Assembly (NCBI GenBank): GCA_020536535.1
Contig: JAHLWZ010000867.1
Location: 1 to 64,000, forward strand
Reading direction: 5' to 3'
Origin: Pelomyxa schiedti
Taxonomy: Eukaryota; Evosea; Pelobiontida; Pelomyxidae
DNA length: 64,000 nt
The translations under genes were made by a program, and so were the position numbers. The notes beneath the pieces are model-generated. The model was not told where the DNA came from. It did not search any database and saw nothing but the letters and a program-made list of their open reading frames with translations. Within the stretch, counting starts at the first letter, position 1; every line of letters starts with the position of its first letter. This document shows, piece after piece, positions 24,556-35,219 of the stretch.

Positions 24556-27500
24556 ATGTCTGCGGAACAAGCCTGGCCTCATTGTGTTGTGGTCAGTGGA
24601 CACTGGCACGTCGGCAAAGTTTGTCGCTGTTCCTTGTTGGTGCTTTTTGCGTGGAAAGACAAACGAAATACCGCAGAGAACTCTTGTCGATGAGCTGGAA
24701 AAACGGTTCGCGACACCGGGACCTACGGGTCGAGTGTGTCGACTAAAAAGTTCAGCTGGTGAGTTGTTAACTATGATGTTATTTGTTGCTGTGAAAATTG
24801 ATCTAACAGTTGTGTAAAGGCAAAGTCCATACTCTCCAGTTCACAAGTACCTGGAAGTAAACAACAAACTACTTGCTTATAATAATGAAGATGTTGGACA
24901 TTTCGTCAACTCTGAGGAAATTTGTACACGGTACTACCCATTCCAGAGTGCAAGTGCCTTTTTGTTGTGTATTTCTGTGCATATTCCATATGCGATCGAG
25001 ACGCTCACTGAGTTGGTTTGTTCTTCTTAATTTTTTTCTATCTTCCAAACACTACCATGCAGTACTTTTTGGAAGCACATGGTTGCGCACCAAAAGCACC
25101 CATTATCCTTGTTGCACTTAGAGCTGATCTGCATCTAACTGGTCTAACTGGTGTAGAGACTACAGCCAAAACTAGATTAATTCCTCCTACAGAACTGCAA
25201 CAGGTATCAAGTTTATTAGACAGCCAATGTGACTCTGCTTAGGTAGCCGACAAAATTGGCGCATTTGCTTTTGTCCAACTCAGCTGTAAGACTGGGCACA
25301 ACCTAGGAACGCTTATGAAAATCCTAGCTGACGCTCTGGACTACTCTGAATCACCACACGCATCGCCAAGCTGTAAGTTCCCTTACTTTTCACAGACGAA
25401 TTTACTGTCCAAGCTGGAATTACCAAAGTCTTTGGGAAGCTGTGGTCATCTGATCCCAAACCAAATCCAGCAGAAACAAGAATTATAGGCTCACCCAGCA
25501 CCAAACTTACAGGACCGCCATGCAGTGCCCTTGAAATATTTGGTGGTGGTACCAGTATAAGTCCCTCTTTCAGGTCAAACGACTCGGTTATTTCTGCTCA
25601 CTCAAACCCAAAACAGTTATGGGCACACCTGTGCAGTACATAAAAATACCCTGTTCTTCTTTGGTGGCAGTGGACCTCAGAAACAATTACGTGCATCTCC
25701 TTGTATTCTAGACATGTCTACCGAGAGCCCGCGATGGGTACCATCTATCGCGGTTGAAAGTGCTCCCACCCTGCATACAACTGCAGCCGCTTCTGCACTA
25801 CAACCTTCCCCACCTGTAATGCCCAAGGAGTCCCTGACAGGAGTAGTTCCTCCTGGAAGCCAATTTGCTGCAGTGGGTTCTTTTCCAGCAATGTGCATTT
25901 TTGCACCCTTGGTCTTTTTATTTGGCGGAACATTTGAAGGCTCATCTACAAACCGCCTCCTTTCTTACGATATGGATGCTGGTGTCTGGAACTGTCTCTT
26001 TCCTCATTCCATCAAGTCCGCAACTGATAACTTTCCTGGTCTGTGTTATGGTGCCTCTCTCATTCGGTAACACTTTCATATCTACTTTCTCATCTGAAGT
26101 TTTCATAGGTTTCAGACTAAACTATTTTTATTTGGAGGGTGCACTCAGGACAATTGCAACTGCCAATTTTTTGGTTAGTTTCTACGGAAACGGTGAAACT
26201 GTGTCCAATAACGGTTGGCAGAATTTGATCTGGATTCTCATACCTGGAGATGCATTCCGGAGTCAACAGCTCCACCTCCCCGTTATCATCATAACGCTTT
26301 TGTCAGTGACATGTATTTGATAGCAGAGGGTTTTTGTTTTGGTAATTCCTTTTATGTAGAGGAAAGATGTACATCTTAGGAGGACTTGGTGCAGGCAATT
26401 CCAAGTTGAGTGACCTGTGGGAATACGATCTGAACTCTCGCTTTGCTGGAAAGCACACAGGTTGGAGGCATATTACAATTACAGGTTCAGTTCGGCCAAC
26501 ACCACAGCGTGGTCATGTTGGTTGCATAATGCCATCGTCCAACTCATTCCTCTTATGTGGTTCCTCAAACAGCAATCCACACTGTGAGATATTCCAGTAC
26601 GCAAATTCATTTCTCATTTTGATTAAAATTACTTTTAGATTGGATTTGGGTTCATTCAAGTGGAGTCCATTAAGTTTTGAGTCTTCCTCCGTGGCTCGAG
26701 AAGTTTGTGCCTTGCTTCCAACCCTCGATTAACTTGCACTAGTTCCATTCCGTCACCCCGTATGGCTCTTCGTTGCTCATTGCTGGTGGAATGTGGAGAA
26801 GAGCTGAAGGAGGATTTTTAGGTGATGCTTTCCAACTCGTATTCCCCAAATACATCTCGGTTGTGCCATTGTTGGCTTTGGATACCTGGATCTATTTATT
26901 GAGTTTTCTGGAGCTTCCAGATTTATGTCGCCTGAGCCAAGTAAATTCCTTTTCTCTCGATCTCCGCGGTGAAATTTTTTTAGACCTGCAAAGCCTTCTA
27001 CGCACTATGCGGAACAGACGAAGTATGGAAGAACTATGTCGATGAATCCATACGAAACGAGAAAAATCTTCGGCGGAAATGTATTTCAATCCAAGAGAAT
27101 CGTACACTTAAAATATTATCAGTTCTGGGCATTGGATATTCTTGGAGAAACCCAACTCCAGGAGTTTTGAAGTTCACTCCCCAGCACTGGGAGGTTAGTG
27201 AGAAATGAAAACTGTGCCTGTGTATTAATTACCTAGTAGAGACCTAGGCGAGTCATTTATGAGTGTTTCTTGGGTAATGCCTTTATCCTCATGGGAGATT
27301 TATCAACAAGGTTTGTTATTCCTAAAATTCTTACCATCTTCAATTCTTGTTAGACTTGTTCATTCGGTAAGACCTGGTGATCTTGTGATGACTGAGGCCT
27401 ACAAGCCTCACAGGATACAAGAAATCCACAAAAAGAAGGTTGACAAACACTTCAGGTTGTGTAGTGTGAGGAAGCAGCACAACTCCCAAATGGCTAAGCT

Positions 27501-27925
27501 TTAACCCTAGGATGGTGTTCCTGAATGGCGTTGGACTAACAACAGGCCACCCAGTGTTTGTCAATGGCCAATGGGTTCGCAGTTGTGATATAGCACCCCC
27601 AATACTTCTCCGTGAACATCAGCTAAATCTGGAATCGAATGAAGATTTGATCTACAACTTTGTGCTTGAAGGTGGCCCATTGGTAAGCTTTCAGTGGTTC
27701 TAGACTAGATTTAATCTGAGCAAAGGTGAGCGACCACAGTGTAATTCTGAATGGACTTTTGGTGTGCACCCTTGGTAAAGATTGTGGCGACACATTCCGG
27801 ATCAGGCACCCACAGGCCGACTCCAAGTATGGTCCACTGCAAAAACGGCAACTTATTTTCTTTAAATTCTTAGGTACGGAACTGGATTTTGGGTCACCTA
27901 CGTTCCTTGTGAGCTCCATACTTAG
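24556..27925 (+). CDS. Small GTPase - Kelch - F-box - Hint fusion protein
   Basis: One chain of about 15 exons, all in phase by eye. From MSAEQAWPHCVVVSGHWHVGK an intron leads to T, so the P-loop reads GHWHVGKT. The GTPase core continues with RYYPFQSASAFLLCISVHI, PIILVALRADL (G4-like) and VQLSCKTGHNLGTL (G5-like); the usual DTAGQ switch II is replaced by EDVGHF. Then come Kelch blades (YGHTCAVHKNTLFFFGGSG, FQTKLFLFGGC, APPPRYHHNAF, KMYILGGLGAGNSKLSDLW), an F-box (ALDTWIYLLSFLELPDLCRL then CKAFYALCG) and a Hint domain: ECFLGNAFILMGD with the nucleophilic Cys, VRPGDLVMTEA, LTTGHPVFVNGQWV with the TxxH motif, and YNFVLEGGPLVSDHSVILNG. Stop at 27923-27925. Hint domains cleave peptide bonds autocatalytically. 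No start codon or promoter-like break is seen between GTPase and Kelch. Confidence 0.8.
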
Positions 27926-28121
27926 GCAAGTGTTCTCAACAACTAATTTATTGGGTGGCAAGTGTGGCGAGGTGTGATGAATTTCTATGCGAGCTATCAT
28001 ATTCCCCGTTTCCCCTGCGCCACAGCAAGTAAAAAGAACACAAAAGTATCCTTTCGTTTTTTTTCTGAACAAATGTTGTGTTTTTGGAAGAGTTTTTGAC
28101 AGTGACAACGATGAGAGCAAC

Positions 28122-30745
28122 TTAATGTCCAAGGGGGTTGAGTCTGGGGACTTTGGGAGAGGGTCCTGTTGGGACCGCAGTATCAAGTGCACAACAGCTG
28201 ACGGTCGCGGTGGTTGTTGGGGACTGGGAGCATGGGTGGGGCAGTAGTGGTATGAGGAATCCATCTTTGTCTTTTACCGCTCTTTGATAATGAACTGCGG
28301 TTGTGGACTTCTGGGAAATGGTAGAAACAGCGGCACTGGTAGTCCCACAGCATTGTTGTAAAGGTGCAACGGTTCTGCGATGCCGCCCATAAGGAGCCCT
28401 GGTTGCTGGGATGTTATTGGTGACTCTGGTTGGAGCAGGGTTGTAAACACGGCTGCAGAGTGATTCATTTTTAGCTTCCGAGATGACCATCCTCAGGTAT
28501 CTGCGTGCTTTTTCTCTGAAGATTTCGACACTTGCTGGATCAGGGTGCCTGGCAAGAACATCCTCGGCTCCACGATGCAGGAACTCAAGCAGCTTCGGAA
28601 CCATGGTTTCACAGGAGCATATCTCCAACAGCCATTCAAAAATGGATGGTAATCCCGTTGCTTCGTCAATGCTGAAGTACTTTCCAGACCGGCCGAGGTC
28701 GACAAAGACAGCATCAGACACCATTTCAACTGTCAGAAAGTTGTCCGCATACTCGGCAACCGTATCGGCAAGATATTTGTTGGGCATCTCATCGCCAAGG
28801 TCAATGCAGCTCAGAAGATAAAGCGTTACCACCCACACGTTTCGTGCTCTGAAAAGTGCCATCTCAAGCTCGAGGGCAGGGAATGACTGGGCTACTGGAG
28901 AGAGAATAACCTCAAGTGCAAGGATATGTTTGTTGAGCTTCCGATATCCGATTGCGAAGCGGCCTCCCCCACCCTTCTTGGGGTACGGTCGCAACGTTAG
29001 GAGGGCTTGAAAGAAGATGATGGGCCACTGAACCATTTTCCAGTGAAAGAGGTCGTTGTTGTGCAACCACAGCAGTGCCTCACAATTTACCCCCCTTTTG
29101 ATCAACTCCCAAAGAACAGCATTCATCTTGAACCCAGGGTCGCCAGTTTGTGGGTTCCCCACTGCCTCGGCTCTCACAAAGGGAAGCAAAGCATCAGCCA
29201 CCTTGAAACTTTTTGATGACACCAAGTAGTGGGAAATTGAGTCCTCCTCTATTGAGCCAAGCACCTCCCTCGGTACTCCAATGAAGTCCTCGGATAACTT
29301 GTGAAAGTGTCTCAGAGCTACTGGTGTCAGAGCGGAGACAAGCAGATCAGACAAAGATCCCTTTATTTCTGCAATAAACTCCGGCTGCGTGAGCATAAAA
29401 TTCAAGACCGAGTCGTTGTTGAATGTGCACGCCGTTTTTAGGAGTCCAGAAACTGTTCCTGCGGGGAGCGGTGCGGTGTGCTTTCGCCAACGCACAAGTA
29501 TTTCCTCGAAAATAGTCTCCGCTTCATTGGTGTTGTGTCTCGCAATGTTGTACAGGAGGTTGGGAATACTCTCTTGGATACCTTCCTCACCGCCACGTAC
29601 CTCTGGGCTGAGAATATGTTTCAACGTGACCCACATTCCAGCAAAAGCAGCCGCCAACGCGATCGTTGGTTTCACGAACGGGGGCCATCTACGTGTCCAA
29701 AATTCCACAGGAATTTGTGCCGAATCCCAGCGTGTGGGGTCAGCAGCAACCATGTCGAGGATCGCATTGCATGCGGTTCTGAAGGTCTTCTCAGTCGTAC
29801 ACGCTGATTTAAGCACGGAGGTGCTGAAGCTTATCAAGGGGTAGGTTGACGTCCTTGGTACTGCATTCAAAAGCAGTTGACAAACTTCTGGGTGCTCCCC
29901 CGTTGCGGCACTGCAGAAAGCACTTGTCTTGAGTGTATGGGTGACATCATCATAAAGGAGTTGGGCTCCTACTGGCAGGGCCAGTATGGTCTCTATCAAC
30001 GGGGAAGCTCCTGTGAAACTTGCAATTTCAAGCAACTCTCCAACTTGTGGGATGTCATTGATCAGCGTGCATACAATAAGGGTGGAAACCAGCTGTGTCA
30101 TTCGCACTCCAAGCTGTGATACTTCCTTTTGGGTTTTTGCCCTTAGCATCGACTGCCTCGCAACGGAAATTCCCATGCAAATGGCCACGCGGAGGTTCTT
30201 GTGATTCCTATTCTGGAGGCCAAAGTCATCATGGCCACCCGCAGTCGTCAACACAGGCAGGACCGAGACCTCCCTCTGCCACGCATCAAGGAACTCATTC
30301 TGTCCGTGGGCGATGGCGTAAAGAAATGCACCTGTGGAAACTTGTCAGTGATACAACAAGCACTGAAGAATGCAAAGAAACCTGGTGTGGCGCTCGGAAA
30401 GCAGTGAAACCGGGATCTGTACATTGGCAACAAGCACTTGATCGCCACGTCTGGGGTCCCATGTGTGGCACACACGTTGATCATGTTGGAGATACTCCCC
30501 ACTCTGCTATTGAGCCACTTGATCGCCTTGCCCAGGCCAAAAGGATAGAATACTTCCGCCATCTTCACAACAAACATGATCTGGTCACTTTTAAAGTGCA
30601 TCAGGTGTGCAACTGCCCATGTTGTCCTCCATTGAAGAGATTGCCTTTTCCTCTTGCAGTCACAGAATGCCTCTGGAACGTCTGTGAGTTTCCGTTTTCT
30701 ATCTTGCTTCCCGAAAAGTGTTCTGTATACAATTCGCCACATGGT
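28122..30745 (-). CDS. Large unrecognised helical protein, single intron
   Basis: An almost intronless minus-strand gene of roughly 820 residues. The ATG at 30743-30745 opens MWRIVYRTLFGKQDRKRKLT. One 50-nt intron (30332-30381) joins SATP in phase to GAFLYAIAHGQNEFLDAWQ and then to a 700-codon exon. The body looks alpha-helical with repeat-like helices (EHPEVCQLLLNAV, TFNNDSVLNFMLTQPEF) reminiscent of degenerate ankyrin units, but no consensus is clear. The C-terminus is Pro/Thr/Arg-rich and disordered. The open frame continues upstream of 30745 without an ATG for about 70 codons, so a 5' exon may be missing. It probably belongs to a lineage-specific family. Confidence 0.6.
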
Positions 30746-31585
30746 GTCAATTTGAAAGAGAGTCTGACCAAAAGCCCGTTTGCTCTGCGATTTCTTCCTC
30801 TCACAACCAGCGCTTCTGATTTGTGTTGTTATTGCGATGTCAAGTTGTTTGGAAAGTACACACCCATTATCAGCCTGAACTGTTGCCAACACGGCCTCCT
30901 TGGAATCACCAACAAGAGGTGAGACTGCTGTTCCAGTCGTGATCGACCTAGACTCCGTGCTTCTGTTTTTGTTTTGTAGTTAGTACCTCTGTGTTGTTGA
31001 TGTATGCATGTTAATTGCTAGCATTTTACTTAAAAATAATGCAACTGAAACGCACAGAGTCCCCTGTGTCGGCATCTCACCGCCGACGTTGTTTTGGTTC
31101 ATGCTTCGTGGTTCGTGGTTCGACACGAGTGTCCGGGAAAGCGTGTCTTTGCTGGAATGATGGAGAACGGCCACTAAATTTAGCCTCAATTGGATCTGCT
31201 CGGGGCACTCGGCCTCCTGGTCGTTAGGGGCCCAGTACACCTAGAACTACCCGACCACCAATACCGGACAGCAGACTGCACTCTACTAGAGAGTAGAGTT
31301 GCGGGCCTTCACATTTTCCTCCTCCCACAATTTAGTCTACGGACAGAATCGGGAAGTTTTTCTACTCCGAAGAGACACATAAATTTGTGGAGTGTGGGAG
31401 ATTGGGCAGAATTGTGACCGGGTCAGGTGTCCGCATCTGATTTCGCATTGCAATTCCCCCCATTGCCCACACTCCCCACTCACCTACCCCTTAATACAAT
31501 AACCAAATCCAAAACAACAATTTTTTTGTGTTTTTTTTCCTACTGGCCAATGGTACGCAATGTAATTGTATTTACACGGTGGCAC
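30746..31585. other. Intergenic region without recognised gene
   Basis: About 840 bp with no convincing coding frame apart from the possible 5' extension of the gene to the left (30746-30960). A small perfect hairpin lies at 31280-31299 (8-bp stems ACTCTACT/AGTAGAGT, 4-nt loop). The sequence 31440-31550 is C/A-rich, then T-rich, and may hold the 3' processing signals of the AN1 gene. Confidence 0.3.
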
Positions 31586-32387
31586 TCAACATATACAACA
31601 ATCATCCCCTGTTTTGCGTGTGGTATTGCTCTTGGTTGGTTTTGTTGGCTTTGTTGGTTTTCCTGCTTTTGTTGTGGTTGTTGTAGTGCTCTTTGAGGGT
31701 GTTGGCTTTTTTTTTGTTGTGTTGGGTGCTGCCTTGCTTGCTCCCTTTTTGGGTGCACACGAGTGATCATCTGGAAACCGGTGCCTGCAGAAAGTACAGT
31801 AAGTGGGCAGAAATTCCGTTATGAAATACTTCAGGCAAAAGTTCAAGTTGCATTTCGGACAGAGGCAAGAAATGTTCCCGATAGATGTGTTGCACCCAGT
31901 AGCAGCACATTTATGCTGTGCTGGGCGATTTTTACAAGCACCCTGGTCCATGTGCTCCCAAACCTATTACGAACAAGAAAAAGGAAATGAAAGAGGAAAA
32001 GGCCAATTCTTCGTGAATGTTAGGAAGCTAAACGTGTGTGGGAGAGTAAGAAGATCGAAACGAGAAGGAATTCCATACGACTTTATTATGGTCACTATCG
32101 GCAGTAGTCGGCAAAGTGGCCCCACAAGCTGGACAAAAAATAGCAATTTTATTAACCGAGGAAGCAAATTGGCAGTGATGTGCATCACTTGATCTGTTAT
32201 ATTCTTAACAACGCACAGCACTAACTAAACTGATAAAAACTTCTCGTATAACACGCGAGGGGAAAAAAAAAAACCTGTGGTCGGAACAAAATTGATGGTG
32301 GCACAGTTCACAAGTGAAAGGAAGATAATCCTGTCTCATGCACGTCTCAACTGCACATCGCGCCCCGATACCACAAAATTCAACCAT
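31586..32387 (-). CDS. AN1 zinc-finger protein, ZFAND2-like, with CaaX end
   Basis: A minus-strand gene of at least four exons. It starts MVEFCGIGARCAVETC, followed by an AN1 finger DYLPFTCELCHHQFCSDHR that continues after an intron with DAHHCQFA, and a zinc ribbon-like FCPACGATLP. A second AN1 finger reads PAQHKCAATGCN, LCPKCNLNFCLKHRFPDDHSC, the KHR being formed across an intron. This double-AN1 layout matches ZFAND2A/B (AIRAP/AIRAPL), which attach to the proteasome or ER membrane and aid clearance of misfolded protein. The tail is Lys/Thr/Pro-rich (KPTKPTKPTK) and ends DDCCIC, compatible with a prenylated CaaX box as in ZFAND2B. The chain between the fingers around 32000 is approximate. 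Confidence 0.75.
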
Positions 32388-32554
32388 CTCTGATTGACTG
32401 AGTTCGCAGAAGTCACACAGAATGAAATGTTTTCTTCTTGTTCTCAAAGGGGTTCTGAACCCCAGTTATTTCAACCTTCACTGCACCCCAGCATAACACC
32501 TCTACCAATCACAATCCACAACTACAAATTTTTTTTGAACGATACAGCTTCAAG

Positions 32555-33575
32555 TTAAGAGTTTGATTCTTCGGACCTGGGAAGAAATAAGTATGCTGGT
32601 TTCATTTTTGATTTTGAACTCACTTTCTATAAGATTGCAGCATGAACTGAGTTGTGCGTTCGAAAACATCTTCGACATGAAAGCCACTTTTTTGTGGGTA
32701 AGGAGACAGAAACGACTTGTTTTTCTCACCTGGCAGCACTGGTTTCACAATATTCCATTCCTTTTAAGAAAATCAGGAAGAAAAGTTGAGAGGGTAAAAG
32801 AAAAACCAAATTGCTTGGCAAAATTACTGGCTTCCTCATAGCTCACTTCTCTTTTGTCAAGATCAGACTTGGTACCCACCAGAATTACGGCAACTCCCTC
32901 TTGGCAGAGGTTTTGCACTTCTGATTGCCAGTGGGGAATGGCTTGAAATGAAGGCCGGCTTTGCACAGTGTTGATCATTATAAGAATCAAGTGTACAATT
33001 GGAACGACCTGCTTACATCGTAGCACATCAGAATACCTGAAATTACATCAGTGTACAACTGTGGCAATTGCAAGAGGTACCCTTAGAACCCCTGAAATAC
33101 GCTCGAACTATTGAACTGAGCCAATTAGTAAATGCACCATGACATTGTATGTGTGTGACTTACCGGAATCTCTCTCTACCAGCAAGGTCCTGGAATGTTA
33201 TCAAGAGTGTTGAAAGGGTGGGTTGAGTGAATGTTGATATTCGATTTGTGCACTGTGATTGTTGGATGTATACCCATATTTGCAACTTCACTGATTGCCC
33301 CTCAACACTTAACATTTTACTTGCAAATTCCACACCCACAGTGAGCTCCCTACTTGGTGAGACTGCAGTGTTGTATTTCGTTCGTTAGCAAAAAGGAACT
33401 TCCAGGCGGGGAAAAAAACCGCCCACTCACACGTTTTCTCCACAAATTGTCCCAACAAAGAACTCTTGCCAACTCCACTGTCTCCTGCATCAAAGAATTA
33501 AACAATCATAAGCAATTATTTGGCAATAAATTGACCAATGATGAGGCACTTAAACACCAGGTAGTCCCCTGCCAT
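32555..33575 (-). CDS. Rab-like small GTPase lacking C-terminal cysteines
   Basis: A minus-strand gene of about eight exons starting MAGDYLVFKCLIIG. An intron splits the P-loop GDSGVGKSSLLGQF. TVGVEFASKML is the effector threonine region, IWDLAGRERFR is switch II (LAGRE instead of TAGQE), VAVILVGTKSDL is G4 and EYCETSAASGFHVEDVF is G5. These are Rab/Ras family signatures, so the protein is a GTP-dependent switch, probably in membrane traffic. The last exon, after an intron at about 32567-32612, ends KSEESNS. There is no CC, CxC or CaaX end, so it should not be geranylgeranylated unless an alternative last exon exists. Left arm of the gene is 60 bp from the F-box-free intergenic A/T tract. Confidence 0.85.
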
Positions 33576-33872
33576 CACTAAAAAAGTGAAGAAAAAGTTC
33601 AAAGCAGACTTCCACGAGACTCGGCTCTACACCATCTTTTCTTACCCCCAATCATTTGGGTTGATGGGGTTTGCTCAGGCTGAGGTTCAGCATCTCACTT
33701 GAGTTCTGCACAGTGCACTCATTGAGAATCTGGATCTTCTGAATGATCAAGCAGAATCGCACGTATTTTGAAAAGTCTGCAGACTTCCTGGAATGCAAGG
33801 AAGAGGCACACCATTTTAGTTTCGAAACAGAAGTTTCCTAAACCGAAAAAACAACAAGAAAACAACAAACGG

Positions 33873-34925
33873 ATGAGCACCACTGTGCCAGAAACCCTTC
33901 CAATTCTGCCAACCACATGGGCAAATGGCCCATTACGATTCACTCTAGAACAGAGGGGAATGAAGCTTACGATCCACATTTCTCACAGACCAGATGCCCA
34001 CGGTCACCTGGTTGTCGACAACGAGACCGGCGAGACGCTGATGTACGTCCACTTCCCAGACCACGCAGTCTTCAAGGGCGAGGTGTCCAAGGACCTGCAC
34101 ACTATAAGTTGGAACAACAACAAGACCGTATGGCAGCACACACCTGAGCCAGTAGTCGAGCCACTACAAGGACGCCTGCAGCCGGTCCAGCTTGGCGCAC
34201 TGACGGCAACCGGGGAGAACCGCGTTGGGTGGAGGTTGGCCTTTGACAGTGTCACAGGGAAAGTGTACCTTGACGAGGAGATAACCCACGAGGGATTGGC
34301 CGAGTACCCGGACATCCAGAGTTTCTACACACAGAAGAACATGAGGCGCTTCAACATAGTGCCTTGCCCAGACTGGTCGTATATCGCCGCCGTGAACGGG
34401 TACCTTTACTGCAACCTGGATAGGAGTGCCACACTAACAAAGTGCCGCGCCTCGGATGGGAAATTGGTGGCCGCAAGAGAGCTCCCGAATGCCGCGCACT
34501 CAAGCAAGGGAGGATGGAAAGACGAGAAGTGCGATATTTGCTGGTACAGTGACATCGGGAATGTCTTGTATGTGCTCTATGCCGCGGCAGACGACGGCCA
34601 AATCCGCATTTCGAGGATGGATCCCGAGTCGCTCTGTGTGTTGCAGACATGGGTGGTCCCGCTCGCGAAGAGACAGATGGGCTTCGCGTTTGTTGTGTGT
34701 GGCAAGTTTTACTTGGGCACGCACCCTGGAAAGGACATCGTGGCCACGTACGATACAGTCACTGGAATCTTCGACGACACGTATCGCAACACCCTGCCCA
34801 CTGGCGGCCTATACGTGTCTTGCACATGCTGGATCCCCTCCACCAATCAACTCATAGTCTCTGACATCGACCTGCCCCATTTCCCTCGTCGTGTGCGTGT
34901 CTTTGACAACGCCACTGCCCCCTGA
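33873..34925 (+). CDS. Olfactomedin-like beta-propeller protein (intronless)
   Basis: A 350-residue intronless gene starting MSTTVPETLPILPTTWANG. The C-terminal two thirds contains features of the olfactomedin domain: YIAAVNGYLYCNLDRS, CDICWYSDIGNVLYVLYAA, ISRMDPESLCVLQTW, GFAFVVCGKFYLG and HPGKDIVATYDTVTG, in the order expected for this five-bladed propeller. Animal members are secreted. Here no signal peptide is visible, though an in-frame basic extension back to 33768 exists. The coding sequence is GC-rich compared with the neighbouring introns. Function unknown; the family match is by eye and moderate. Confidence 0.6.
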   Translation: MSTTVPETLPILPTTWANGPLRFTLEQRGMKLTIHISHRPDAHGHLVVDNETGETLMYVHFPDHAVFKGEVSKDLHTISWNNNKTVWQHTPEPVVEPLQGRLQPVQLGALTATGENRVGWRLAFDSVTGKVYLDEEITHEGLAEYPDIQSFYTQKNMRRFNIVPCPDWSYIAAVNGYLYCNLDRSATLTKCRASDGKLVAARELPNAAHSSKGGWKDEKCDICWYSDIGNVLYVLYAAADDGQIRISRMDPESLCVLQTWVVPLAKRQMGFAFVVCGKFYLGTHPGKDIVATYDTVTGIFDDTYRNTLPTGGLYVSCTCWIPSTNQLIVSDIDLPHFPRRVRVFDNATAP

Positions 34926-35219
34926 ACCCCGTAGGACACCAATTTGGTGGGTTCAAGACGTTGCAATAACAATTTAAGGGAAAATTTAAAAGAAAACCAC
35001 ATCAAAAAATTTTGGCGGTATGAACCAGATACCGCTCTCATTAGGAGTCCAATCATGAGGACTCCTTTTCTTCTTGTAACCGTGGTTTTAGGGCGCAGGG
35101 AGTGTATTCGACGACAACTAGTTCATTGGAGTGTTGATGTAGCTACAACATCAAGGTAACAGATTTTCCTTCTTAATTAAAAAGGGAATGTTGTTGTTGA
35201 GCGAGCCAGAAAGCTCCTT
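34926..35219. other. Intergenic spacer
   Basis: A 294-bp spacer between convergent genes. Only weak A/T-rich sequence is seen; no gene or repeat is supported. Confidence 0.4.

Noticed and set aside
31280-31299. 8-bp hairpin with 4-nt loop as a terminator or RNA gene
   Set aside because: Too short to be significant in 64 kb and not placed at a recognised transcript end.
33719-33979. Minus-strand frame overlapping the olfactomedin-like gene start
   Set aside because: No motif, and it sits opposite a long plus-strand coding frame with family features.
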